A stretch of DNA of 62,668 nt, from contig JAFQEL010000014.1 of assembly GCA_017399065.1 (NCBI GenBank), positions 1-62,668 of the forward strand. Reading direction: 5' to 3'. The DNA comes from Clostridia bacterium (GTDB lineage: Bacteria; Bacillota; Clostridia; Oscillospirales; Acutalibacteraceae). Every line of letters starts with the position of its first letter. Position 1 is the stretch's first letter. Position numbers and translations under genes: made by a program. Below are positions 41,479-50,193 of the stretch, in pieces. The notes under the pieces were generated by a model. It was not told where the DNA came from, searched no databases, and worked only from the letters and a program-made list of their open reading frames with translations.

Positions 41479-42333
41479 ATGTCTGCCAAAAAGATTACGC
41501 TTGAAGCACCTGCAAAAATCAACCTCCTGCTCGACATTATCTGCCGTCTGCCAAACGGATACCACAGCCTTTTTATGGTGATGCAGACCGTAGACCTTTG
41601 TGATACTGTTGAGGTAACACTCCGTGATGACGGCAAGATAAATCTGACCTGCTCCGAAAAAGCACTGCCAGCAGATAGTAAGAATATCGCTTACCGTGCG
41701 GCAGAAAAATTTTTTGAAGCTACACATAATAATTGCGGTGCGGATATTTCACTCACAAAGCGTATACCCTTTGCCGCAGGTTTAGCCGGCGGAAGCACGG
41801 ATGCCGCCGCAGTGCTCAAGGCACTTAACACACTGTGTGACACCAACTTTACAGATGAAGAGCTTTGTGCAATAGGTGTAAAGCTCGGCGCGGACGTTCC
41901 GTTTTGTATAAAGGGCGGCACAATGCTCGCACAGGATATAGGTCAGGTGCTCTCGCCCTTGCCGAAGCTCAAAGATTGCTACATTGTGCTTGTAAAGCCC
42001 AATGTAAGCGTTTCGACAAAGGAAGCATTTGAAGCGTTTGACACCTGCAGCGATATCCGTCACCCCGATTGCCTTACAATGCTTCACGCTGCAGCAACTG
42101 CAGATTTTGACGATATAATCTCAAATGTCGGCAATGTATTCGAGCAGTTTATTGAAGTACCGCAGAGAGCTGAAATAAAAGCGGTTATGCGTAAGCACGG
42201 ATCACTTGCCTGCTGTATGAGCGGCAGCGGACCCACAGTATTCGGCATATTTGATACAAAAGAAAAGGCAGAAGCCTGTATTGCCGATATTCCGGATAAG
42301 CTTGGTAAGGCGTTTCTCACAAAACCGATATAA
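41479..42333 (+). CDS. ispE: 4-diphosphocytidyl-2-C-methyl-D-erythritol kinase
   Basis: 284 residues from the ATG at 41479 behind AAAGGAG. GHMP kinase: substrate motif APAKINLLLDI, ATP-loop PFAAGLAGGSTDAAAV and C-terminal SGSGPTVFGIF. Fourth step of the MEP isoprenoid pathway, showing the organism uses MEP rather than mevalonate. Stop is followed by a mini-hairpin array. Confidence 0.95.
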   Translation: MSAKKITLEAPAKINLLLDIICRLPNGYHSLFMVMQTVDLCDTVEVTLRDDGKINLTCSEKALPADSKNIAYRAAEKFFEATHNNCGADISLTKRIPFAAGLAGGSTDAAAVLKALNTLCDTNFTDEELCAIGVKLGADVPFCIKGGTMLAQDIGQVLSPLPKLKDCYIVLVKPNVSVSTKEAFEAFDTCSDIRHPDCLTMLHAAATADFDDIISNVGNVFEQFIEVPQRAEIKAVMRKHGSLACCMSGSGPTVFGIFDTKEKAEACIADIPDKLGKAFLTKPI

Positions 42334-42339
42334 AAAACT

Positions 42340-42450
42340 AAGTTTGCCCTGAAACACTTGCGAAGCAAACTTCACTTTTGCAAAAATGCAAATACTTCAC
42401 TGTCATTTATAACAACTTCACTTCAAGCCGTAGGTTTGAAACTTCGCAAA
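42340..42450. repeat. Mini-hairpin array with ACTTCACT linkers
   Basis: Short hairpin cores (TTGCGAAGCAA, TTTGCAAAAATGCAAA, TCAAGCCGTAGGTTTGA) alternate with ACTTCACT or AACTTCGC linkers. Same design as the array at 35699 with a different linker; some units recur at 47690-47760. Confidence 0.5.
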
Positions 42451-42486
42451 AAATATACCACCCGAAAAAGAATTTTTTCGGGTGGT
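42447..42486 (-). terminator. Terminator of the lipase gene
   Basis: ACCACCCGAAAAA stem on the minus strand with a 4-nt loop, then TATATTTTTT. It lies right after the lipase stop codon. Confidence 0.85.
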
Positions 42487-42491
42487 GTTGT

Positions 42492-43727
42492 TTATCTGCT
42501 GTTTGCCATATCGACCATTCCGAAGTAGAAGTCTTCAAACGAGGTCGGGTAATGTTTCGTACCGCAGAAATCAAAGTGGTCCATACCGTACATTGTGTCG
42601 AGGTAGTACCATCTGCCGGGCACAATTTTTTCGCCTGCGGCAATGCTGTCTTCATAATCCTTTGCCGTTGCGGCATCAACATCGGGATACAGTGCGGAGG
42701 CAAGCGGCACAATACCGTCATTTACTGCCCAGTCACCCTCAATCTTAATACCGTCTATAGTCATACCCTTTGTTAACGCGAGCATTGCGCCCGAAATAAA
42801 GAATATCGGGTTGAGCGTTTTCATACTGTCGTCAGCAGTTGTGTAGGAGTAGTAATATGTGTTTTCGGCAAGCTTTATTGTCTTATTAAGCTCCGAAGCA
42901 CCGCGCAGAGTCATATCATAAGCGCAGTTATCGTTTGAGCGGTAGAAATTCCATATACCCTTGAAATCGGGCAGAGCGCGAAATTCATCCTGTGCAGGTG
43001 TCAGACCGAAATGGCTGAGCTGGAATGAAAATACAAGAAAGTTATTGCCGAATATACCGCCCAGCATATTGATTGCCGTGCTGATTAGAAGTATTGTAAA
43101 CTGCGGGTCGGTAAGAATATTTGCAACCTGCGAGCCGTTATGAGGTGCGGAAAGAGTGATGCACGAATGAACAAGGTCGTGACCTCCCTTGAAAAGCTCA
43201 CTCGTATCTTCACCCGTTGTTGCAATCTCATCCTCATTGCCGTATGCAAGAAGAGAAGTAAGCAGACGAACGGTTGCACCGCCGAATGAATGGCCGACGA
43301 GATTTATCTTCGTCTGCATATCCCACGGCTCACCCATTAAAGCCTTGCCTTCATAGCTGAAGCCGTATCTTGCGTGACCGTGTGCTTTTGCGTGTGCTTC
43401 ACCGTAGTCGACAACCGTACCCATAAGCTGAGCATAAACCTCGCACGCTCTGTCCCAAGCACTGCTCAGAGGTCCTACTGCAGGAGCATATGTCTCAACG
43501 CCCTTTTCATTAAGCATTTTTATCATATCGGTATCATTAAGGCTCAGACCGCCGCCCCAATATGGTGACATAGAATAAAACTTGTTATCGGGAGCCCAGC
43601 CGCCCATACCGTGAACAAAGATGTATGGGTAGTCACTGCCTTTGCCATCGTTTGCCGAAGCAGGCAAGGCTACCATACAAAAAGTAATAGCAAGACTGAG
43701 AATTAAAGCAATTATTTTTTTAGTCAT
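42492..43727 (-). CDS. Secreted lipase, zinc-binding family I.5 type
   Basis: 411 residues. Signal peptide to about residue 25 (ALPASA cleavage). Alpha/beta-hydrolase with oxyanion motif YPYIFVHG, nucleophile Ser147 in GHSFGG, Asp337 (NDGIVPL) and His384 (MDHFDF). The structural-zinc set of staphylococcal/Geobacillus lipases is conserved at the exact spacing: Asp92, His112, His118, and Asp271. Probably a true exported triacylglycerol lipase or esterase. No pro-region. Monocistronic. Confidence 0.9.
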   Translation of the reverse strand: MTKKIIALILSLAITFCMVALPASANDGKGSDYPYIFVHGMGGWAPDNKFYSMSPYWGGGLSLNDTDMIKMLNEKGVETYAPAVGPLSSAWDRACEVYAQLMGTVVDYGEAHAKAHGHARYGFSYEGKALMGEPWDMQTKINLVGHSFGGATVRLLTSLLAYGNEDEIATTGEDTSELFKGGHDLVHSCITLSAPHNGSQVANILTDPQFTILLISTAINMLGGIFGNNFLVFSFQLSHFGLTPAQDEFRALPDFKGIWNFYRSNDNCAYDMTLRGASELNKTIKLAENTYYYSYTTADDSMKTLNPIFFISGAMLALTKGMTIDGIKIEGDWAVNDGIVPLASALYPDVDAATAKDYEDSIAAGEKIVPGRWYYLDTMYGMDHFDFCGTKHYPTSFEDFYFGMVDMANSR

Positions 43728-43819
43728 TTCTATTCCTCCGTTTTATTCTTCTGATTTAATTATAATTGTTTTTTGTTAAAAAAAAGTAAACTTAATTCTA
43801 TAATAACATATCAGTATGA

Positions 43820-44560
43820 TCAGTCAAGTGTAATATATCTTTTTGCCGCATAGCCTTCTCTGCCGCCGTAGTTTACTCTGTACCAATCGCCGTCTTCACC
43901 GAGCACCTGTACCTTTTCGCCTGCATAAGCACGTGCAATTATCGGCGCCGAAGCTGACGGGTTGCGGCGAATATTGAGAGAGCCGCTTGTGATATTGACC
44001 GTGCCTACCTGACCCATAATCGGGTTGACAAACGGTACACCGAAATACTCTGCAACAGACTCGGCAAGGGCTCTTGCTATAGTATCTATGTTATCAACAA
44101 TCCAGTTTGCATCGTCTTCATTATCGTGGTATGCGACCTCAACAAGTACAGAAGGCATTGTCGGCTGACGGACTTCACCGAGTGCGGTTGTCGCTCTTAT
44201 ATCCACAAGCTCCGGATAAGGATAAATCTCCTTGAAATTGTCGGCAATGATCTGCGCAAATCGTCTGCCGTTGCGGCTTGTGGGATAATAAAAGACGTCA
44301 GTACCCATAAGCTGACCGTAGATTCTGTCCGGAGAAGCATTTGAATGAATTGCAAGGTAAAGGTCGTAGCCACCCGCATTACCTTGACGAATAGAGCTTG
44401 CAGCAGTCATATCGGGTGTGTTGCGCCCGAAATCTATATTGCTGGCTTCAAGGTACGGTTCCATTGCATCAGCGACAAGATTCATATAGTACTCCTCTGT
44501 ACCGCCTATTACATAGAGATTACTCTGCTGGGTTGACGGACTTAAGTATACACTTGGCAT
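43820..44560 (-). CDS. N-acetylmuramoyl-L-alanine amidase with SH3 domain
   Basis: 246 residues. Amidase_3 catalytic part (MPSVYLSPSTQ start, LAIHSNASP zinc His, VEVAYHDNEDD Glu) to about 175, then a bacterial SH3 domain (SLNIRRNPSASAPIIARAYAGE) to the end. No signal peptide, as in spore- or lysis-associated amidases released by other means. ATG behind AGGAGG. Divergent from cca. Confidence 0.88.
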   Translation of the reverse strand: MPSVYLSPSTQQSNLYVIGGTEEYYMNLVADAMEPYLEASNIDFGRNTPDMTAASSIRQGNAGGYDLYLAIHSNASPDRIYGQLMGTDVFYYPTSRNGRRFAQIIADNFKEIYPYPELVDIRATTALGEVRQPTMPSVLVEVAYHDNEDDANWIVDNIDTIARALAESVAEYFGVPFVNPIMGQVGTVNITSGSLNIRRNPSASAPIIARAYAGEKVQVLGEDGDWYRVNYGGREGYAAKRYITLD

Positions 44561-44678
44561 TACTTTTTCCTCCTTGAAAATATTTACTGAATATATACTA
44601 TGCAGCAGCAGACTTTTTGTTGATCGTAAAGTTTATGAGCTTTACAGAATTGATAATATTGCCTTAAAGTATTATTTG

Positions 44679-44687
44679 TGATATAAT
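44679..44687 (+). promoter_or_regulatory. Extended -10 promoter of cca
   Basis: TGATATAAT with TG at the extended position, 24 nt before the TTG start, so the leader is very short. Confidence 0.5.
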
Positions 44688-44711
44688 AACAGCTGCAGGA
44701 GGTGATGCAGG

Positions 44712-45902
44712 TTGAATATATCCATACCCGATAACGTAATGACAGCGTTGGAAATACTTGGCAAAAACGGCTATTCTGCTTATGCTGTGGGTGGTTGCGT
44801 TCGTGACAGCCTGCTCGGAAACAAGCCCGATGACTGGGATATATGCACCTCTGCTTTGCCCGAACAGACTGCTGAATGTTTTGCAGATTACCGTGTAATA
44901 CCTACAGGTGTAAAGCACGGAACCATTACAGTTATTATCGAAAAGCCGCTTGAAATAACTACCTTCCGCATCGACGGAGACTACCTCGACAATCGCAGGC
45001 CGAACGAGGTTTTATTCACAAGAAAGCTTGAGGATGACCTTTGCAGACGCGACTTTACCGTAAACGCAATGGCACTTAGCGCCAGCGGTGAAATAACCGA
45101 CCTCTACGGCGGACGGAAAGACCTTGAAGCCAAGCTGATACGCTGTGTCGGCTGTGCAGAAACAAGGTTTGACGAGGATGCTCTCCGCATTATGCGGGCA
45201 CTGCGTTTTGCATCGGTTTTAGGCTTTGAAATCGAGAGTGAAACCGCAAAAGCAATACGCTTAAAAAAACATCTGCTCAGAAACATTGCCGCAGAAAGAA
45301 TTGTAAAAGAATTTACAAAGCTGCTTTGCGGCGGATGTACAGAGATACTGCGTGAATACGCTGATGTTATAAAGATTTTTCTTCCTCTTGGTGATTTTGC
45401 TGAGGATACGCTAAGCTTTATAAAAAAATCACCTGCAGACCCGTTACTCAAGCTTTCGATACTTCTTGCAAAATCAACCCCTGAAGAAGCCGAAAAAATG
45501 CTTCGGGAGCTTAAATATGACAACCGCACGTTAAAGCACGTCACGCTTATGCTCGGTACAAAAAAAATGGCACTCAGCAATTCTATACCACAGGTAAAAC
45601 GGCTTATAAACCGATTCGGTGAGGAAGCGGTATCGGTTGCGGATTTTCATCTGCACACAGGTAAAATCACACCTGAGATTCACAAAAGCATTACGGAAAC
45701 AATTGACGGTATTATTGCAAACGGCGAGTGCTGTACGCTGTCAAAGCTTGCGGTAAAAGGCAGTGACATTGCCGCGCTCGGTATATTCCCGCAAAATAAA
45801 ATCGGAAAAGTACTTTTTTCTCTGCTCGAAAAAGTAATGGACGGAGAATGTGAAAATGATAAGAATTCACTTATTAAGCTTGCGGAAAACTTAAATTATT
45901 AA
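44712..45902 (+). CDS. cca: CCA-adding tRNA nucleotidyltransferase
   Basis: 396 residues. Starts at TTG (44712), set by the GGAGGTGAT ribosome binding site; an upstream ATG is in another frame. Class II motifs: AVGGCVRDSLLG, DDWDICTSA (catalytic Asp pair), RRDFTVNAMA, RFDEDALRIMRALRFA. Adds or repairs 3' CCA; both tRNA genes in this window already encode CCA, so repair is likely. Length is Firmicutes type. Confidence 0.95.
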   Translation: MNISIPDNVMTALEILGKNGYSAYAVGGCVRDSLLGNKPDDWDICTSALPEQTAECFADYRVIPTGVKHGTITVIIEKPLEITTFRIDGDYLDNRRPNEVLFTRKLEDDLCRRDFTVNAMALSASGEITDLYGGRKDLEAKLIRCVGCAETRFDEDALRIMRALRFASVLGFEIESETAKAIRLKKHLLRNIAAERIVKEFTKLLCGGCTEILREYADVIKIFLPLGDFAEDTLSFIKKSPADPLLKLSILLAKSTPEEAEKMLRELKYDNRTLKHVTLMLGTKKMALSNSIPQVKRLINRFGEEAVSVADFHLHTGKITPEIHKSITETIDGIIANGECCTLSKLAVKGSDIAALGIFPQNKIGKVLFSLLEKVMDGECENDKNSLIKLAENLNY

Positions 45903-45919
45903 ATTTTTTTGAATAAATT

Positions 45920-45961
45920 ATAGTCAAATAATGTTGACTATGGTTAGTTTTATGCTATAAT
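45920..45961 (+). promoter_or_regulatory. Promoter with overlapping inverted repeat
   Basis: TTGACT (45934-45939), 16-nt spacer, TATAAT (45956-45961). The -35 lies in a perfect 8-bp-arm inverted repeat ATAGTCAA/TTGACTAT with a 6-bp centre (45920-45941). Drives the Thr-rich surface protein. Confidence 0.65.
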
Positions 45962-46008
45962 AAATAAAACGCTGAAAAATCAGTAAATAAAAAAAGGAGA
46001 AATGAACT

Positions 46009-46623
46009 ATGAAAGAAAAATTACTTAAAGCAATTGTTCTTGTAATGGCAGCCGTTATGGTATTCGGTATGACAACCATGATGTTCTCTGCCGCTAACGA
46101 AATCGGTGACAATGTACCGACCGAAAAGCCCACTTCAACTGAAGCACCTGCTACCGAGAAACCTACAGATGCTCCAACCACAACAGAACCCGATAATTCA
46201 AATCAGGATTCTTCAACAACAGCAGCTCCCACCACAACCGAGCCTACTACTGTTCCGATCGTCATACGCCCTGATCGTCCTACACAGGCTCCCACACAGG
46301 CTCCTACACAGGCTCCTACACAGAAGCCCACACAAAAGCCCACGCAGAAGCCTTCATCAAACAATAACAAAAAGCCTTCCGGCGGCAGTGCAGCAGTAAA
46401 TGCAACTACTCTCCCCGAAGAGTTATCTTCCGAAGAGTTCACAACAGATTATATCTTCGAAGACCCCACAACACAGTACGTCTGGACCTTTGCTGACGAA
46501 ACAACAGAGGCAGAGAAGGATGACGACGGCGTTAACGTCAAGAAGATCATCATCATTGCAGTTATCGTTGTAGCAGTTGTCGGCGCAGGTGTATGCCTCA
46601 TCATTCTCGGCAAAAAGCAATAA
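46009..46623 (+). CDS. Thr/Pro-rich membrane-anchored surface protein
   Basis: 204 residues. N-terminal signal/membrane segment, then a Thr/Pro/Glu-rich stalk with a tandem APTQ/KPTQ tetrapeptide repeat at about 90-111. A short acidic region (TTLPEELSSEEF..) and a C-terminal membrane helix followed by LGKKQ complete it. Looks like an extended, likely O-glycosylatable stalk. No catalytic domain; function unknown. Own promoter and terminator. Confidence 0.75.
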   Translation: MKEKLLKAIVLVMAAVMVFGMTTMMFSAANEIGDNVPTEKPTSTEAPATEKPTDAPTTTEPDNSNQDSSTTAAPTTTEPTTVPIVIRPDRPTQAPTQAPTQAPTQKPTQKPTQKPSSNNNKKPSGGSAAVNATTLPEELSSEEFTTDYIFEDPTTQYVWTFADETTEAEKDDDGVNVKKIIIIAVIVVAVVGAGVCLIILGKKQ

Positions 46624-46648
46624 TAACGGCTGACCAATAAAACAATGA

Positions 46649-46686
46649 CCTTATTCCGGTTGCTATCAGCCGGAATAAGGTTTTTA
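46649..46686 (+). terminator. Terminator of the stalk-protein gene
   Basis: Perfect 11-bp stem CCTTATTCCGG/CCGGAATAAGG with a 10-nt loop and TTTTT. Confidence 0.9.
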
Positions 46687-46729
46687 AATTGAGCAATCCC
46701 GCCTATGAAATCTAAAGGAGTCCTGTGTT

Positions 46730-47314
46730 ATGAAGAAGCTCATCTGTATTCTGTTCGCTTTACTTATTCTTTGCTTATGCGCAATCCCCTGCTTTGCAGA
46801 GGAATCGGCAGATATTATTCTGACCGTAAAAGCAGAGCAGGAGCCTGAAGAAAACGTCGTGGTTTACGTATACGCTTCAAAGGACTCGGCACTGTATACA
46901 ACTGAGTTTTATCTGACATATGCTCAAGCTGACCTTGAATTTATTGCTAACAGCGCAATACCCGGTGATGCAGTCAAAGAGCTCAACCCTATCGTAACGG
47001 CAACCGAGGTAGCGGAAGGTAAGCTGAAGATAAGCTACACCGGCACTGAGCCGCTTGATGAAGCAGGCGCAATATGCAAGCTGGAATTCAGAGCAGAGAG
47101 AAGCACAAGTGCACCTTTGTTTATTGAAATTGAGCACGCGGAAACGTTTGACGGTAAAAACATAAGAGCACTTACCGCAAAGGGTGAAGGCACGAGAGCG
47201 AACGTTACCGAGCAGCCGGTACAGCTGCCGTATGCCGCAATTTTCGCGGCTGTATTGCTTATAGGCATAGTCGTTGTGTTTGTACTTATAAGGAAGAAAA
47301 ACCGCGAAAAATAA
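46730..47314 (+). CDS. Cohesin-like domain membrane-anchored protein
   Basis: 194 residues. Signal peptide to about residue 23, a beta-rich domain of about 120 residues with the pattern of cohesin/carbohydrate-binding folds (TTEFYLTYAQADLEFI, ICKLEFRAE), and a C-terminal membrane helix with RKKNREK stop. Similar small cohesin-like proteins exist in gut Clostridia; dockerin binding is not shown. Neighbour of the stalk protein. Confidence 0.65.
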   Translation: MKKLICILFALLILCLCAIPCFAEESADIILTVKAEQEPEENVVVYVYASKDSALYTTEFYLTYAQADLEFIANSAIPGDAVKELNPIVTATEVAEGKLKISYTGTEPLDEAGAICKLEFRAERSTSAPLFIEIEHAETFDGKNIRALTAKGEGTRANVTEQPVQLPYAAIFAAVLLIGIVVVFVLIRKKNREK

Positions 47315-47344
47315 CGCCGCTAAATCTCTTTTTCAAAAAAACTA

Positions 47345-47372
47345 TTGACAAAATAAAGATAATTGATATAAT
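47345..47372 (+). promoter_or_regulatory. Promoter of the tRNA pair
   Basis: TTGACA (47345-47350), 16-nt spacer, TATAAT (47367-47372), 37 nt before tRNA-Asp. Confidence 0.85.
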
Positions 47373-47408
47373 TACTTTGTTGCGTTTATCGCAATGCCGC
47401 TTAAATGC

Positions 47409-47485
47409 GGCCCGGTAGTTCAGTTGGTTAGAACGCTAGCCTGTCACGCTAGAGGTCGACGGTTCGAGCCCGTTCCGGGTCGCCA
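47409..47485 (+). tRNA. tRNA-Asp (GTC)
   Basis: 77 nt cloverleaf with encoded CCA. Seven-bp acceptor (GGCCCGG/CCGGGTC with one wobble), anticodon GTC at 47443-47445, T-loop GTTCGAGC. First of a two-tRNA transcript. Confidence 0.97.
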
Positions 47486-47491
47486 TAATTT

Positions 47492-47567
47492 GCTGCTATG
47501 GCTCAGGTGGTAGAGCACATCCTTGGTAAGGATGAGGTCGGCAGTTCGAGTCTGCCTAGCAGCTCCA
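47492..47567 (+). tRNA. tRNA-Thr (GGT)
   Basis: 76 nt with encoded CCA. Acceptor GCTGCTA/TAGCAGC, anticodon GGT at 47525-47527 within loop TTGGTAA, T-loop GTTCGAGT. Six bases after tRNA-Asp. Confidence 0.97.
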
Positions 47568-47610
47568 AAAATCCTGTTTGCAATAAGCAAACGGGATTTT
47601 TACTTTTTCA
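47568..47610 (+). terminator. Terminator of the tRNA pair
   Basis: AAATCCTGTTTGC/GCAAACGGGATTT stem with one wobble and 5-nt loop, then TTTTACTTTTT. Confidence 0.85.
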
Positions 47611-47790
47611 CTATTCACTCTTCACTTTTCACTCGATATTGCATCCACAGGATTTTTGGAAGTAATAAGTAATAGTGAAGATTGAAGAAGTAAATCCGCT
47701 TCGAGGATGAAATATTTGCTTCGCAAGTGTTTTAAGGCAAACTTAACTTCACTAAAGCTTAGAAACTACTGTAATTTATGATATAATTAT
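47611..47790. repeat. Non-coding region with diverged repeat units
   Basis: No gene seen. Contains CACTATTCACTCTTCACTTT-type repeats and their inverted counterpart near 47660-47690, plus TTGCTTCGCAAG and AACTTCACT units also found in the array at 42340. A TATAAT at 47781-47786 could start a short transcript that ends at the hairpin at 47824. Confidence 0.35.
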
Positions 47791-47814
47791 CTTGAATTAT
47801 GAGAGATTTATTTC

Positions 47815-47864
47815 ACAAAAAGCAAAACGAGCTGTCTCGCTTTAAAAGCAAGACAGCTCGTTTG
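47815..47864 (-). terminator. Terminator of ddh
   Basis: AAACGAGCTGTCTTGC stem on the minus strand followed by TTTTGCTTTTTG, about 15 nt after the ddh stop. Works in both directions. Confidence 0.8.
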
Positions 47865-47876
47865 ACTTTTATTAAG

Positions 47877-48860
47877 TTACAGCAAAACTTTGCGAAGCTC
47901 TGCACCCGATTTTGCGCTGAGATATGCGGGAGGTACGTCGAAGACTGTTTTACAGCCTATCATACCTTCTTTATTCATTCTTACCGCCGCACGCGCATAG
48001 CAGACAATTACACTTGCGGTAAACTCGGGGTTTGAGTCAAGCTTGAGGCTGTACTCGATAATGTGATTATGCTCGAGGTTTGCACCCGTCTTACCGCTGC
48101 GGATAACGAAGCCGCCATGGGGAATGCCTGCGTGGTTTGCGTTAAGCTCTTCCTGCGAAATGAAGTTGACCGTTGTATCGTAATCAGCAAAGTAATTGGG
48201 CATTGACTTGATTTCCTGCTCTATTCTTTCCTTGTCTGCACCGTCCTCGGCTACAACATAACACTCGCGTGTGTGCTTCTCGCGTGTTGTGAGCTCGGGA
48301 TTTGAGCCGCTTCTGACTGCATCGAGAGCAGCTTGCACGGGTACTGTATACTGTTTGCCGTCAGCAACACCGTCAACACGGCGTATTGCATCGGAATGCC
48401 CTTGGCTTACACCCTTGCCCCAGAATGTATAATCCTTACCGTTAGGCAGGATTGCACTGCCGTAAAGGCGGTTGAGAGAGAACATACCCGGATCCCAACC
48501 GACAGAGATAAACGCTGTTTTGCCCGAAGCCTTTGCAGCCTCGTCAACATTATCGAAATGCTCGGGGATTTTTGCGTGTGTGTCGAAGCTGTCAACAACA
48601 TTGAACAGCTTTGCAAGCGCAGGAGTCTGGACAGGCAGGTCAGTTGCACTGCCGCCGCAGATAATCATAACATCAATTTTATCGGTCATTTTTTCGGCAT
48701 CCTCTGCTCTGCAGACGGCAACACAGGGAGTGTTTACCTTAACAGTTGCAGGGTCACGGCGTGAAAAAACAGCAACAAGCTCCATATCGTCATTCTGCTT
48801 AATTGCGTTTTCAACACCTCTGCCAAGATTGCCGTAGCCGTAAATACCAACTCTTATCAT
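47877..48860 (-). CDS. ddh: meso-Diaminopimelate D-dehydrogenase
   Basis: 327 residues. NADPH-binding GIYGYGNLGRGVE at 5-17; CGGSATDLPVQ and SVGWDPGMFSLNR are family hallmarks. It makes meso-DAP in one step from tetrahydrodipicolinate, giving a lysine and peptidoglycan route. ATG behind CGGAGG. The region just upstream is the 287-bp inverted-repeat element, so its promoter may lie in that element. Confidence 0.95.
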   Translation of the reverse strand: MIRVGIYGYGNLGRGVENAIKQNDDMELVAVFSRRDPATVKVNTPCVAVCRAEDAEKMTDKIDVMIICGGSATDLPVQTPALAKLFNVVDSFDTHAKIPEHFDNVDEAAKASGKTAFISVGWDPGMFSLNRLYGSAILPNGKDYTFWGKGVSQGHSDAIRRVDGVADGKQYTVPVQAALDAVRSGSNPELTTREKHTRECYVVAEDGADKERIEQEIKSMPNYFADYDTTVNFISQEELNANHAGIPHGGFVIRSGKTGANLEHNHIIEYSLKLDSNPEFTASVIVCYARAAVRMNKEGMIGCKTVFDVPPAYLSAKSGAELRKVLL

Positions 48861-48876
48861 TTTATTACCTCCGAAA

Positions 48877-49163
48877 GTTATACTTTTTGAAACAGTAATG
48901 AATATGGTTTTGAAAGGAATATTTTTGCCACAGCTTCGTTAAAAATCCTTGCAATAGCCTCGTATTCCTTCAGATTTTTGCCTTGCTGTAACAAAAATCT
49001 TCTCTTTCAAAACTGCTTCGCATCTGAAATACAATAGTTTGCGTGCAGTCGGGCATTTCTTCTCTGCAGGCATACTGATGTATGGCAAAGAGAAAAATAC
49101 TCGACTGTGCGTGAGATATTGTATTTCAGACATATTGGATTGCTGTTTTAAAAAGTATACGAC
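48877..49163. mobile_element. MITE-like element with terminal inverted repeats
   Basis: About 287 bp without coding capacity. Outer arms of about 30 bp read GT.TATACTTTTT.AAACAG.AAT..AATATG on both ends in inverted order. Inside are two long imperfect hairpins: GTTTTGAAAG...CTTTCAAAAC (48907-49013) and CTGAAATACAAT...ATTGTATTTCAG (49024-49129). The whole folds as a cloverleaf. No clear target duplication was seen. Confidence 0.6.
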
Positions 49164-49220
49164 TTTTCACAAAAGAAAATATATCACAAAGGTTTCAAAG
49201 ATTCAATAATATTTTTTAAA

Positions 49221-50078
49221 TTATTTCATTAAATCTTTATACTGATAAACCTTTACGTAGTCAACTATAAACTGAGCCTCTTCACCCGGCACATTCTCAC
49301 GCTCTGAGGGTATGCCGTTTTCGCCCTTCATCTCAACGGAAAGAATTACATACTCTTCATTCTGACTGACACCGCCGAAATCGGTACGGAAGGTCTCAAC
49401 GCCATTTATATAAAAAATATACTCATTCTCATTCCACTCAAGGCCGTAGGTATTGAATTCCTCATACGGATTGTTCTTAAGCAAAAATTTCGTTGCACCG
49501 TGCTTCTGATGGTCATCGTTGTAGCCGTCAAAATGAAGGTTTGAAGTGATGCTGTTTTCGAGGAAATCGCCATAGCAGTCACTCTCGAAAATATCAATCT
49601 CCGTACCGTCTCTGCCATCGTTACCGACCTCATAAACACCGTCATTCATAAGCCAGAAGGCACTCCATATATCCGCACCCTTGGGCAGGATACAGCGGCA
49701 CTCAAAATAGCCGAATTTCTGGCTGAAGCCGTCAGGTGAATCGGAATCGGTATCAATACCTGCAGTATACCAGCCTGCACCCTTGCCGCCCATACCGTCT
49801 TCAAGATATGTAACGGGAATTATAAGATTGCCGTCTTCTGTTTTTACAAGGTTCTTGTTCCAGTAGCTGCCTTTACGTGCCTCGGTTGTATTGCCGTACT
49901 GGTAGTGACCCGACCATACTTTTGTGTTAAGCTCGCCCTCAAACTCTTCGACAAAGGTTTCGGTAAACTTTTCCATATCAACCTTCTGCCCCATAGGATA
50001 GCAAGGAATATCAAGACCGACACAGATAGAAATTATAATTGAACTGAGAAATGCAATTATTCTGCTGAAAAAAGCCAT
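49221..50078 (-). CDS. Glycoside hydrolase family 16 beta-glucanase
   Basis: 285 residues. Signal peptide or N-terminal membrane segment to about residue 20. GH16 catalytic signature GTEIDIFES with nucleophile Glu160, Asp162 and acid/base Glu165. C-terminal beta-strand DYVKVYQY is the usual end of the jelly roll. Likely a lichenase/laminarinase acting on beta-1,3 or mixed-linkage glucans. No binding module. Own promoter. Confidence 0.92.
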   Translation of the reverse strand: MAFFSRIIAFLSSIIISICVGLDIPCYPMGQKVDMEKFTETFVEEFEGELNTKVWSGHYQYGNTTEARKGSYWNKNLVKTEDGNLIIPVTYLEDGMGGKGAGWYTAGIDTDSDSPDGFSQKFGYFECRCILPKGADIWSAFWLMNDGVYEVGNDGRDGTEIDIFESDCYGDFLENSITSNLHFDGYNDDHQKHGATKFLLKNNPYEEFNTYGLEWNENEYIFYINGVETFRTDFGGVSQNEEYVILSVEMKGENGIPSERENVPGEEAQFIVDYVKVYQYKDLMK

Positions 50079-50108
50079 ATTGTATTCTCCTTTATATTTT
50101 ATAAAGCA

Positions 50109-50137
50109 ATTATAAATCTATACGCTGTATATGTCAA
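50109..50137 (-). promoter_or_regulatory. Promoter of the GH16 gene
   Basis: TTGACA (50132-50137), 17-nt spacer, TATAAT (50109-50114): full consensus. Confidence 0.88.
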
Positions 50138-50193
50138 GAAAACAAAAGTACGTAAAAGACCATACTCTATATCAATATTTTTGTATATGATAG

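Noticed and set aside
46261-46360. Short direct repeats that look CRISPR-like
   Set aside because: They are in-frame codons for the APTQ/KPTQ protein repeat, with no spacers and no cas genes.
47799-48035. A 78-codon plus-strand frame after the tRNAs
   Set aside because: It runs through the ddh terminator and antisense to ddh; composition is shadow-like.
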